A stretch of DNA of 64,000 bases. It comes from Deltaproteobacteria bacterium (GTDB lineage Bacteria; Acidobacteriota; Thermoanaerobaculia; Multivoradales; JAHZIX01). Shown here piece after piece: positions 17,475 to 25,316 of this stretch (position 1 is the stretch's first letter; each line of letters starts with the position of its first letter). The translations under genes were made by a program, and so were the position numbers. The stretch is from assembly GCA_022601195.1 (NCBI GenBank), contig JAHZIX010000008.1, forward strand, positions 124,001-188,000, given 5' to 3'. The notes beneath the pieces were generated by a model. The model was not told the DNA's origin. It saw nothing but the letters and a program-made list of their open reading frames with translations, and searched no databases.

Positions 17475-20400
17475 ATGCAGTATCAAGGTTCTACTAAGCA
17501 GCAACGATTTCTAGCCCTACTCGTTGCCTTCGCGGTCTTCGCGGTCTTCACGATCTTCGTGTCCGGCACCGTCGCTCGGGCTCAGCCACCGGACACGGAG
17601 AGAACCCCTTTCCGCCAGGCACTGTTGAACGATCCGGCCTGCGACAACCAATCCATGTTCTGTATCGACGAATCCTTCTACTTCACCTACGCCGACTCCC
17701 CTCCCAATCCTGCCGCCATGGAGTTTTGGGTCAACCCTGGGGGCTTGGGGCACGTCAAAGTGGGACCTCGGAGGCCAGACTTAGTTCTCCAGGACCCTCA
17801 GCTGATCTCCTTCACAGACCCAGCCAATCCACCACCCCAACTTCTCGGTCTTTGCCCTCTCCTCGAGCCCGGACCTCCCGCTACCCCGAAGTGCTTTGCC
17901 GACCCCTTCGGAGGCGCCGATATTTGCCCGGTCCGAGAATTGTGGAACATCTTCGGCTACTACGTAACGGTCACCTACGACCCCAACGGGGTCCAAGAGT
18001 TGGAGGACCCCATCGTTCAATTTCAATGCCTGCAGGGGACCTGTCAGCCGAACCCCAGAGTCACCGCTCCCATGATCTCGATCACCACCCCGGCGACCAC
18101 CGGCGGGCCTTACCTCGATCCCGTGGACGGGAATCTAGATGGCGTTCGGGACGGCGTTGCCAGTTTCGCAGAGATTTGTGCCGACTCGACCCTCTCTTTT
18201 CTTCAGGTCGGGCAAATCTCAACTCTCCAAGTCGACGGCGTCGTCATCAACGTGCGCAATGCCAGTCTCGGCGGAAACCACCTCTCCACCGATCTCATCG
18301 CCACCTTGATCGGCGCTCGCTACGGGCAATGGCGATTTTCCAAGTTCAACCAGACGCCGATGATCTTTCACAACGGTGGTTCCTGGGGCACGGGCCCGTG
18401 TTTAGCCACCACCCTCATGCACCCGGAACTGGTCCAAGGTTGCATCGGCTCGGCCAGCTTGCCGGACGTCACCGAATTCAAGAACCACATGATCTGGGAC
18501 TCCAATGCCCAGGGTCTCCTGACCGGCATGAATACTCCGGCCAATGACGGCACCTCGATGACCTCGGGTCTGGACCGAGGGTTGACCTTCGACATCGAAA
18601 ACACCCAGATCCCTCATGTGGCACAAGTGATGTCTCCGGCCCACCGAACCGCCGACATGGAAACAGCCATTTTCATGTGCAACAGCGATGGCGATTTCTC
18701 CAGCGACGCCTACGGGGCCACCAACAAAGCCCTCGAAGCGGAGCTCGCCAACCTAGGAAAAAGCAATATGTATCGCCTCAAGCTAGTTCCCAATCGCGGC
18801 CATGGCATCGCTATCCAAGGATCGGACTTCGTCTCCTTCCTCCTCGACCAGCTCTACCCTCAGTACCTTGATGTACTAGCAAACCCTCCATCGATCGATC
18901 CTTTTGGCACCGACTCCCCGGAAACCGGCGAAGACTCCATCTATCAAGCCAGCCTGCATTTCTCCCCCTTCGCCACTCCCCAGGGCGATTCCAGCCTTCT
19001 CCAAGAGGAATTTCGCATCGAAGATGGTGGCCTCTTTCCAGGGCGGTGGGCCGCTGAGCTCCTCGACCTCAATGGCAGCGGTGAGCCGTCTCATTTCCTC
19101 CTCGGTCATGGCGACGGCAGAGTCCAACTCTTGGAGCTCGTGGAGGACAACTCCAACATGGAGGTGCGAGAAGTCGCTTCGACGGATTCCCAAGGCTTCG
19201 GCCTCAACGGATTGGCGAGCTATGAGAGCGGCACCGGCCAATCCGTGCTTTCCATCGACTCCACCGGCGAGGCAAAAGTCCACAAGCTCAGTGACAACGG
19301 CACCTCTTGGGACCTGACTCTCGAGCTCGCTCTGCCACTCCAAGCTCTGGTCGGTAACGAGGCCAGAATCCGCAAGACCCGAGTATTTGGAGGTGAGTCG
19401 CTGTTTATCTTTGGAAGCCCGCCGCACTTCTACCAACCTGGCGGCACCAACGGACCGATTATCATCGCCGACCCGGTGACCTTGGCCACCACGGTGCTAG
19501 ATGCGGACATCCTCAACGAGGCGATCTCTTACGACGATGACCACGGTCTTCTCCTCCTGAGTGCCAAAGGCTACGTCGGTGACGTCGACCCCAGTCAGCC
19601 CCTGGTGACGGCAAACGGCTCCCAGCATCTCCAATTCCGCAAGATCAGCCCTTATTTGGGGTTCTCTCCCGTGGGCGGAGTGGAGGTCCAGGTCCAGGGC
19701 GCCCGCCATTTCCTCGTGGTCGGTAGCGGCGCCACCCGGCAAGCGGTCCTGTTGGATCAGAACCTAGCCGAGATCGCGGTCTATGATCCCGGTAATCTGG
19801 TCAAGGGGACTCCCTCTCAGGTCTTCGCCCACCCCACCGATCCCGAGCTCGTGCTGCTGCAATTTCCCAGCTCCGTGCAGGCGATGAGAATCGATCCCGC
19901 CGGTCCATTCCTGGTCTTGATCGACCCTCCGGTTTACACCGCATCAGCCCAGATTCAGACCGCTCGTCCCTTGCTATGGCAAGGTCAGGCTACCCTGCTC
20001 ACGGTGAACCGTTACGGTGGGATTCAGGCTCAAACCCTAGGGGCGACCCCGCAGGTGCTCTTCGACTCCACGTCTTCCGTTCGCAGCCTGTTTCATGGCG
20101 TTTCCTGTGACGGTGCCGGCTCCTGTTACACCATCAACCGAACCAACGGCGAGGTCTGGCAGTTGGACGGTCAAGGCAAGCTGGCGACTCTCGTCTCCCA
20201 GGAGGCCTTCGGTAGCTTCTGTCCCGAGGCAACTGAAAGTTGCGCCCAAGCACCTGGAAATGCCCTGAGCCGCTTCGGTGCATTGCGCAGCCTGATCGTC
20301 GATGACGACGGCTCCTTGTACCCCGTGGGCCAACGCGCAGCTCGTCTCGAAGTAATAGATGCTCAAGGTGAGTCCTCACCCGGCAACCGCATCGCTTATT

Positions 20401-21200
20401 CGGAGGGAGGCCTCCTCCTGGTCCGAGATATGCGCTCCGGCGGCTGTCACTACCTGGGTGCGGACACCCCATGGAGCGACTGCGACAGCTTCAACTTCGG
20501 AGTCAATGACAACGTCCTCAATCGAAAAACTCTCGACCCAAGCCTCGGCACCCTCTATGTCGATGTGGCGGATTGGGTCAAGAACGCTGGAAATACCTTC
20601 GGCCACAACCTCCGCTACCTGGAAGTCGACGGGGACGAGATCGTCGTGGCCACCAACGAGGCCGGCTGGATCCGTATATTCCAGCGCCCTTCCGGATCCA
20701 ACGACTTCGATTTGGTGGCCGACAACCGTCCGATCCCAGGCCAAGACATTCACTATGGCCGTGGCTGCCCAGCCCTCGACGTTCGGGTCGACCCAGCCGG
20801 AGCCCATGGAGTGGAGAAGCTGGTCGTCTATCGAGGTTGCTTGGCCCAGAACAACACGGGGGGAAGCCTCGAAGGTTGGTCCCTGGTGGCCTCCGGAGGT
20901 GCGCTGCCCTATGACCTACTCCCTTCCTGGTCTCTGCTCCAGGATCTCTCCCCCACGGCAGTTCATTTCATCGATCAGCCCGGCGACGAGCTTGGCACTT
21001 TGGTGGTTGGGGATATCTGGGGGCACCTCTACCTCTTCGATGCCACCGATCCGTCTGTGCCGCCGACCCAGCTCCTGCGTACTGAAAGCCTCAGGGGTGC
21101 GGTCGCCACCGAGGGCTTCGAGTACTTCCAGGACAGCAGTGGCGACGGCCATCTCTATGTGACCACTGGGCGAGGCCACTACCGGTATCTCTTCAAATAA
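17475..21200 (+). CDS. Large secreted protein: alpha/beta-hydrolase-like domain plus propeller-like repeats
   Basis: 1241 residues; ATG preceded by GGGAGG. A signal peptide ends at VARA (about 36). Residues about 60-470 look like a serine hydrolase: GGSWG (S303) fits GxSxG, with a candidate acid in CNSDGD (about 405-407) and His in NRGHG (H443). The order Ser-Asp-His and the many paired cysteines suggest an extracytoplasmic esterase or depolymerase. Residues about 490-1241 are beta-rich repeats with Asp/Gly turns (LDLNGSGEPSHFLLGHGDGR; VHFIDQPGDELGTLVVGDI), like FG-GAP or propeller blades. The substrate is unknown. The gene stands alone and ends in a strong hairpin. Confidence 0.8.
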   Translation: MQYQGSTKQQRFLALLVAFAVFAVFTIFVSGTVARAQPPDTERTPFRQALLNDPACDNQSMFCIDESFYFTYADSPPNPAAMEFWVNPGGLGHVKVGPRRPDLVLQDPQLISFTDPANPPPQLLGLCPLLEPGPPATPKCFADPFGGADICPVRELWNIFGYYVTVTYDPNGVQELEDPIVQFQCLQGTCQPNPRVTAPMISITTPATTGGPYLDPVDGNLDGVRDGVASFAEICADSTLSFLQVGQISTLQVDGVVINVRNASLGGNHLSTDLIATLIGARYGQWRFSKFNQTPMIFHNGGSWGTGPCLATTLMHPELVQGCIGSASLPDVTEFKNHMIWDSNAQGLLTGMNTPANDGTSMTSGLDRGLTFDIENTQIPHVAQVMSPAHRTADMETAIFMCNSDGDFSSDAYGATNKALEAELANLGKSNMYRLKLVPNRGHGIAIQGSDFVSFLLDQLYPQYLDVLANPPSIDPFGTDSPETGEDSIYQASLHFSPFATPQGDSSLLQEEFRIEDGGLFPGRWAAELLDLNGSGEPSHFLLGHGDGRVQLLELVEDNSNMEVREVASTDSQGFGLNGLASYESGTGQSVLSIDSTGEAKVHKLSDNGTSWDLTLELALPLQALVGNEARIRKTRVFGGESLFIFGSPPHFYQPGGTNGPIIIADPVTLATTVLDADILNEAISYDDDHGLLLLSAKGYVGDVDPSQPLVTANGSQHLQFRKISPYLGFSPVGGVEVQVQGARHFLVVGSGATRQAVLLDQNLAEIAVYDPGNLVKGTPSQVFAHPTDPELVLLQFPSSVQAMRIDPAGPFLVLIDPPVYTASAQIQTARPLLWQGQATLLTVNRYGGIQAQTLGATPQVLFDSTSSVRSLFHGVSCDGAGSCYTINRTNGEVWQLDGQGKLATLVSQEAFGSFCPEATESCAQAPGNALSRFGALRSLIVDDDGSLYPVGQRAARLEVIDAQGESSPGNRIAYSEGGLLLVRDMRSGGCHYLGADTPWSDCDSFNFGVNDNVLNRKTLDPSLGTLYVDVADWVKNAGNTFGHNLRYLEVDGDEIVVATNEAGWIRIFQRPSGSNDFDLVADNRPIPGQDIHYGRGCPALDVRVDPAGAHGVEKLVVYRGCLAQNNTGGSLEGWSLVASGGALPYDLLPSWSLLQDLSPTAVHFIDQPGDELGTLVVGDIWGHLYLFDATDPSVPPTQLLRTESLRGAVATEGFEYFQDSSGDGHLYVTTGRGHYRYLFK

Positions 21201-21204
21201 AAAA

Positions 21205-21243
21205 CGCCTCCCTGCTGCGGAGCTCGGCTCGGGCAGGGAGGCG
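21205..21243. terminator. Bidirectional hairpin terminator
   Basis: An 11-bp perfect stem, CGCCTCCCTGC (21205-21215) with GCAGGGAGGCG (21233-21243), loop 17 nt. It starts four bases after the secreted hydrolase gene. On the minus strand it is followed by TTTTTTAT, so it should also terminate transcripts coming from 21847. Confidence 0.75.
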
Positions 21244-21382
21244 CTACTTTGATGGAATCCGGGACCCGATTTCTCTGCCTCGGTCATGCCCATCAATTAC
21301 CCACTCTGAACAACGAATAAGTTCCTCTGGTCACCGCAGCTTTCTGATCACTGGGTCAAAGGGCATCAAATTATGGGCACCC

Positions 21383-21847
21383 CTATGCGCAAAATTGCCC
21401 AGGGCAAATCTTGCAGACGACATCTGCATTTCCGGGAGTATCGCAAGTTTCCAGATCGCAGGTCCCCACATGGATGTTCGTCAGCCCAATGACGATGTCC
21501 GGGCAGATTTGGTAGGCCGCGGCGTTGAGCTGGGAGATAAGATTCGCCTCCGCTGCGGCACAGTTGGCGCCAGTGCCGACTTTGGTCCCCGTGTTCTCGC
21601 ACACCATGCTCCTGCAACCCGCTTTCCAAGCAGGCCCGTTGTTGAGCATCGATTCCAAGGATACAACCGGGACTCCTTCCTCCTCCGTCTTAGTCTCCAC
21701 CTGGACCTGCTTCTGATCCTCTACCCCTTCCGCCGCCGAAGAGTCGTCTGCACTCGTTGGCTGAGCCCACATTCCGGCCGCAACCAAGGCTCCCAAGGCC
21801 AACCCACAGACACTCCATTTCCAAGAATTCAAATTCAAAGACCTCAT
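21383..21847 (-). CDS. Small exported cysteine-rich protein
   Basis: 154 residues. A signal peptide (WKWSVCGLALGALVAAGMWA) and an acidic linker (EGVEDQKQVQVETKTEEEGV) precede a C-terminal ~75-residue domain with ten cysteines (CRSMVC, TGANC, YQICP, GTCDLETC, VVCKICPGQFC). The pattern suggests disulfide bonding outside the cytoplasm. The family is not recognised. The gene lies just after the ECF/kinase operon on the same strand, 83 bp from its end. Two other small exported Cys-rich proteins in the window (44910 and 53353) have a similar plan but no clear sequence identity. Confidence 0.75.
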   Translation of the reverse strand: MRSLNLNSWKWSVCGLALGALVAAGMWAQPTSADDSSAAEGVEDQKQVQVETKTEEEGVPVVSLESMLNNGPAWKAGCRSMVCENTGTKVGTGANCAAAEANLISQLNAAAYQICPDIVIGLTNIHVGTCDLETCDTPGNADVVCKICPGQFCA

Positions 21848-21930
21848 CTCAATACTCCTCCGTTGGTTTCGAACATCTGCTTCTTGCAGGCGCTCTCAAC
21901 CTCTTACGCACGAAGGTCATCAAAAACGTA

Positions 21931-24660
21931 TCAAGATGGGAAATCTTTCTTCAGAACGGATCTGAACTCGCTAGCTTCGTCAGGCCGATGCCAAGCTTGA
22001 TAGAGAACGATGATGCGCTCCAGAGAACGCTTGGAACGCCGACTCTGCACCCCCCGCTTCTCCCGAATGAGTCGATAGCTACGCAAGAGGAGAGACTCCG
22101 CTTCCTCGAACTCCTCGAGTCTGGTGAGGCAATCCCCCAAAACACTTTCGGCGAGGGCAACGTCGAGGTGCCCATCCGGCCAGGTACGGTGCTCCATCTC
22201 CACCGCATCTCTTAGCAGAGGTAGGGCTTCTTGCGGCTTACCCTCCTGTAACAAGATCTCACCAAGTCCCCAGCGAGGGTGAGCCAGAAAGTGGTGTTCC
22301 GGAGGCAGAGCTCGGCTCAGAGACTCCAGAGACTCCCGGAACAAAGCTCTGGATTCGGTAAAATCACCCTTCCCGCTCAGCACCTCCGCCAACTGGAGAC
22401 GATCGACGGCGCTCCAGAGGTGCTCACGGCCGATACTTCCCTGCCACAGGTTGAGGGCTTGGCGAAGATATGCTTCCGCCTCCTCGAACTCGCCTTGGGA
22501 GTCCAACAGGCCGCCAAGATTCTTCATCACCATGGCCACGTCCGGGTGCTCTTCTCCGACCAAATCGCGCTGGTATTCGAGAGCCTCCAACAACTTTTCT
22601 TTAGCGGCCTCGATATCACCGTTGGCTTGGAGAATGAGGCCTAGGTTACTCAAGGTCTTGGCTAACTCGGGATGTGGTTGCAGAAAGATTCGCCGTTGCG
22701 TCTCGAGAGCTTCCTGAAACGCAGACTCCGCTCCAGCGTAGTCTCCGGCTTGCGCCAAAGAAGTAGCCAGATTGTTCAGGGAAAGAGCCACGTAGCGATG
22801 ATCCCCTCCAAAAACCCTTCGATTCAGTTCGAGGCTGTCTCGAAATGCTGTTTCAGCAGCACCATAGGACCCTCGGTTCTGTTGAATGAGGCCGAGATTA
22901 TTAATGGTCTCGGCAACCTCTGAATGCTCCTCCCCAAAACTAGCCTTGCGAATCCTGAGAGCGCGCTCGAGGAGTTTTTCGGCAGCATCGAACTCCCCCT
23001 GATCAATCAACAAAAGAGAAAGATCATTCAAGCTCTCCGCAACGTCCTGGTGAGAGGAGCCCAAGGTGGCTTCCCGAACTTCCAATGCTCCCTCGAGGAG
23101 CTCCTCTCCCCTCTCATAGAGACCCAGGTTGCGATGAATGTTGCCCAGAGAATTCATCACACTGGCTTCCACCTGAGGCGGATTCTTGGAGTCTTCCAGA
23201 ACTCTGGCAGCTCGAACCACGATCTGCTTTGCCGTGAGCTCCTCCCCTTCCGTCGGTAGAGACTTGGCTTCGGCAAAGACCTCTTCGAGAAACCGCAGGG
23301 CAAGCTGGCTCTTGTCGCGCTCGAAGCGAGCTTCGTCCCGCTCCCTCGTCACCCGCGCCGCCTGCACTCCCATCATGGCCACGAAACCGGCCAACAAGAC
23401 CAAGACCAGGGAAGCGATGGCGACAGCGACCCGGTGGCGGCGAAGAAACTTCGCGCACCGGTAGCCCAAGGCGTCGCCCCGTGCCAACACCGGAAGACCT
23501 TTGAGATGAAGACGAATATCCTCTGCCAGCTGCTCCACAGAGCTATACCGTCGCTGGGGTTCCTGACGCAGAGCCTTGAGGACAATGTTGTCCAAATCTC
23601 CAGCAAGCTGCCGGCGGAGAGACTCCGGCTCGAAACTTCCGACGCGATTGACTACTGCCCCCTGAGCATCGACCCGAGCTTCGGCTCCTGCCCCCAGTTC
23701 GGAGCTGATCACCTGACTCGGCAGAGTAGGCTCTTGTTCTCCCAGGGCACTATCGATCTCCTGCGGCGATTTTCGGTTACGATCGAAAGGCAGGCGACCG
23801 CACAGCAACTGGTACAGCAAGACCCCTAGAGAGTAGACGTCACTGGCGGTGGTGATGGCTTTGCCTTGAATCTGCTCCGGGCTGGCGTAGTTTGGAGTCA
23901 GCATCCGATGCCAGGTGACCGTGGGTTGTAGGTTGGGCAAGCTCAACTCGGGATTGAGCAGTTTTGCGATACCAAAGTCCAGAAGCTTGGGCACTCCATC
24001 TGCCGTTACCAAAATATTGCTCGGCTTCAGATCTCGATGAACCACCAGGTTTTGGTGGGCGTAGTGAACCGCCGAACAAACCACTCGGAACAGCTCCAGG
24101 CGCTCCCGAATCAGCAGTCGGTTGCGGTCACAATAGCTATCTATGGCCTCACCCTCAACGTACTCCATGACGAAATAGGGAAGGCCTTCCTCCGTAGCTC
24201 CGGCATCGAAGAGGTTGGCGATGTGGGGATGAGCCAGGCTCGCTAGAATGTGACGCTCAGTGCGAAACCGGCGCAGGTGCTCGGAGCTCACCAGGGCATT
24301 CGGAGCCAACTTGATGGCCACTCGCTTGCGGTATTGGTCGTCAGCACGAGAGGCCAGGAACACCGTGCTCATGCCGCCTTCGCCGAGCTTCGTCAGGAGA
24401 CGATAGGGACCGATCATGCGGCCCGGCGCTACCCCCTGGAAATCAACCAACTCTGAGTCGACTTCCAGCTGGTTCAGAAAATCTCCCATTTCTTCCTCAG
24501 CTCGAAGAAGAGAGTCGACCTCCCCCTTCAAGGCGGCGTTGTCACCGCAGGCTTGGCGAAGAAAGGCCTCTCTTTCACCGAAAGGAAGGCCGGAGGCTCT
24601 CTCGAGAAGGCTCTCTACTTCCTCCTCGCTGTAACGGCCAGCTGAATCGAGCTCGCTCAT
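21931..24660 (-). CDS. Transmembrane Ser/Thr protein kinase with TPR repeats
   Basis: 909 residues from ATG 24660, whose ATGA overlaps the stop of the ECF sigma gene, so translation is coupled. An N-terminal ~75-residue helical segment precedes the kinase domain (about 75-350): GEGGMSTVF, Lys in RVAIKLAPN, HRDLKPSN and LLDFGIAKLL are all intact. A membrane helix (VAVAIASLVLVLLAGFVAMM) lies near 410. The C-terminal half is a regular array of kinesin-light-chain-type TPRs of about 42 residues (LNNLGLIQQNRGSYGAAETA). The decayed gene at 211-1400 is a relative. ECF sigma plus kinase in one operon is a common acidobacterial and planctomycete arrangement; the signal is unknown. Confidence 0.94.
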   Translation of the reverse strand: MSELDSAGRYSEEEVESLLERASGLPFGEREAFLRQACGDNAALKGEVDSLLRAEEEMGDFLNQLEVDSELVDFQGVAPGRMIGPYRLLTKLGEGGMSTVFLASRADDQYRKRVAIKLAPNALVSSEHLRRFRTERHILASLAHPHIANLFDAGATEEGLPYFVMEYVEGEAIDSYCDRNRLLIRERLELFRVVCSAVHYAHQNLVVHRDLKPSNILVTADGVPKLLDFGIAKLLNPELSLPNLQPTVTWHRMLTPNYASPEQIQGKAITTASDVYSLGVLLYQLLCGRLPFDRNRKSPQEIDSALGEQEPTLPSQVISSELGAGAEARVDAQGAVVNRVGSFEPESLRRQLAGDLDNIVLKALRQEPQRRYSSVEQLAEDIRLHLKGLPVLARGDALGYRCAKFLRRHRVAVAIASLVLVLLAGFVAMMGVQAARVTRERDEARFERDKSQLALRFLEEVFAEAKSLPTEGEELTAKQIVVRAARVLEDSKNPPQVEASVMNSLGNIHRNLGLYERGEELLEGALEVREATLGSSHQDVAESLNDLSLLLIDQGEFDAAEKLLERALRIRKASFGEEHSEVAETINNLGLIQQNRGSYGAAETAFRDSLELNRRVFGGDHRYVALSLNNLATSLAQAGDYAGAESAFQEALETQRRIFLQPHPELAKTLSNLGLILQANGDIEAAKEKLLEALEYQRDLVGEEHPDVAMVMKNLGGLLDSQGEFEEAEAYLRQALNLWQGSIGREHLWSAVDRLQLAEVLSGKGDFTESRALFRESLESLSRALPPEHHFLAHPRWGLGEILLQEGKPQEALPLLRDAVEMEHRTWPDGHLDVALAESVLGDCLTRLEEFEEAESLLLRSYRLIREKRGVQSRRSKRSLERIIVLYQAWHRPDEASEFRSVLKKDFPS

Positions 24661-25259
24661 GACTCGCCATGGAGGTATCGGTACAGCCAAATGCGAGCCA
24701 CCCGAAGGCGCCGGGCGATGGTAGGGCGGGATAGCCCCAAGGACTCGCCGATCTCATCTCTATTCAAGCCGCCGAAATACCGCAGCTCCACCACCTTTGC
24801 CTGCTGGGGATGAACCGCCGCTAGGGCCCCGAGGGCTTCGTCGACAGCGATGCACTCTTCGGGACGATCCATGGGCAGGCAAACCGATTCTTCCAAAGGA
24901 AGATGCTCCACTCCCCCTCCCCGCTTTGCACAAACGCGATCGCGGGCATGATTCACCAGGATTCGACGCATCATGCGAGCCGCCATGGCAAAGAAGTGTC
25001 CCCGATCCTGCCAACTGACTTGCTTTTGGCCCAACAATCGAAGATAGGCCTCGTGTACCAAAGCCGATGTCTGGAGGGTGTGGTCACTACGCTCCTGACG
25101 GAGCCGGGAGGAGGCCAGGCGACACAACTCCCCATAGATCAGCTCCATGAGCTGAGTATGGGTTTCTTCATTCCCCTCCGCCCAATCCTGAAGGAGTCCG
25201 GTTATCTCCCCAGCTTCTGGCCGCTCACCGAGCGATCGTATCTGCCGCCCCCTTCCCAT
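24657..25259 (-). CDS. ECF-type RNA polymerase sigma factor (kinase-linked family)
   Basis: 200 residues. Region 2 is about 25-100 (SALVHEAYLRLLGQ, FFAMAARMMRRILVNHARD) and region 4 about 130-195 (VVELRYFGGLNRDEIGESLG, followed by a HTH). The combination LVHEAYLRL with FGGL is typical of the ECF family that accompanies Ser/Thr kinases (TIGR02999-like). It overlaps the downstream kinase gene by 4 nt. There is no anti-sigma gene. In this family control is thought to come through the kinase, which is an inference here. The start is uncertain because no good ribosome site precedes ATG 25259. Confidence 0.92.
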   Translation of the reverse strand: MGRGRQIRSLGERPEAGEITGLLQDWAEGNEETHTQLMELIYGELCRLASSRLRQERSDHTLQTSALVHEAYLRLLGQKQVSWQDRGHFFAMAARMMRRILVNHARDRVCAKRGGGVEHLPLEESVCLPMDRPEECIAVDEALGALAAVHPQQAKVVELRYFGGLNRDEIGESLGLSRPTIARRLRVARIWLYRYLHGES

Positions 25260-25316
25260 CTACAAAAAGAATTGCATGGCCTCATTGTAGCCAAAATCCT
25301 TCAGTGACCAGGTGAG

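Noticed and set aside
18876-19436. Minus-strand open frame of 186 codons inside the secreted hydrolase gene
   Set aside because: It is fully antisense to a convincing 1241-codon gene and has no start signals.
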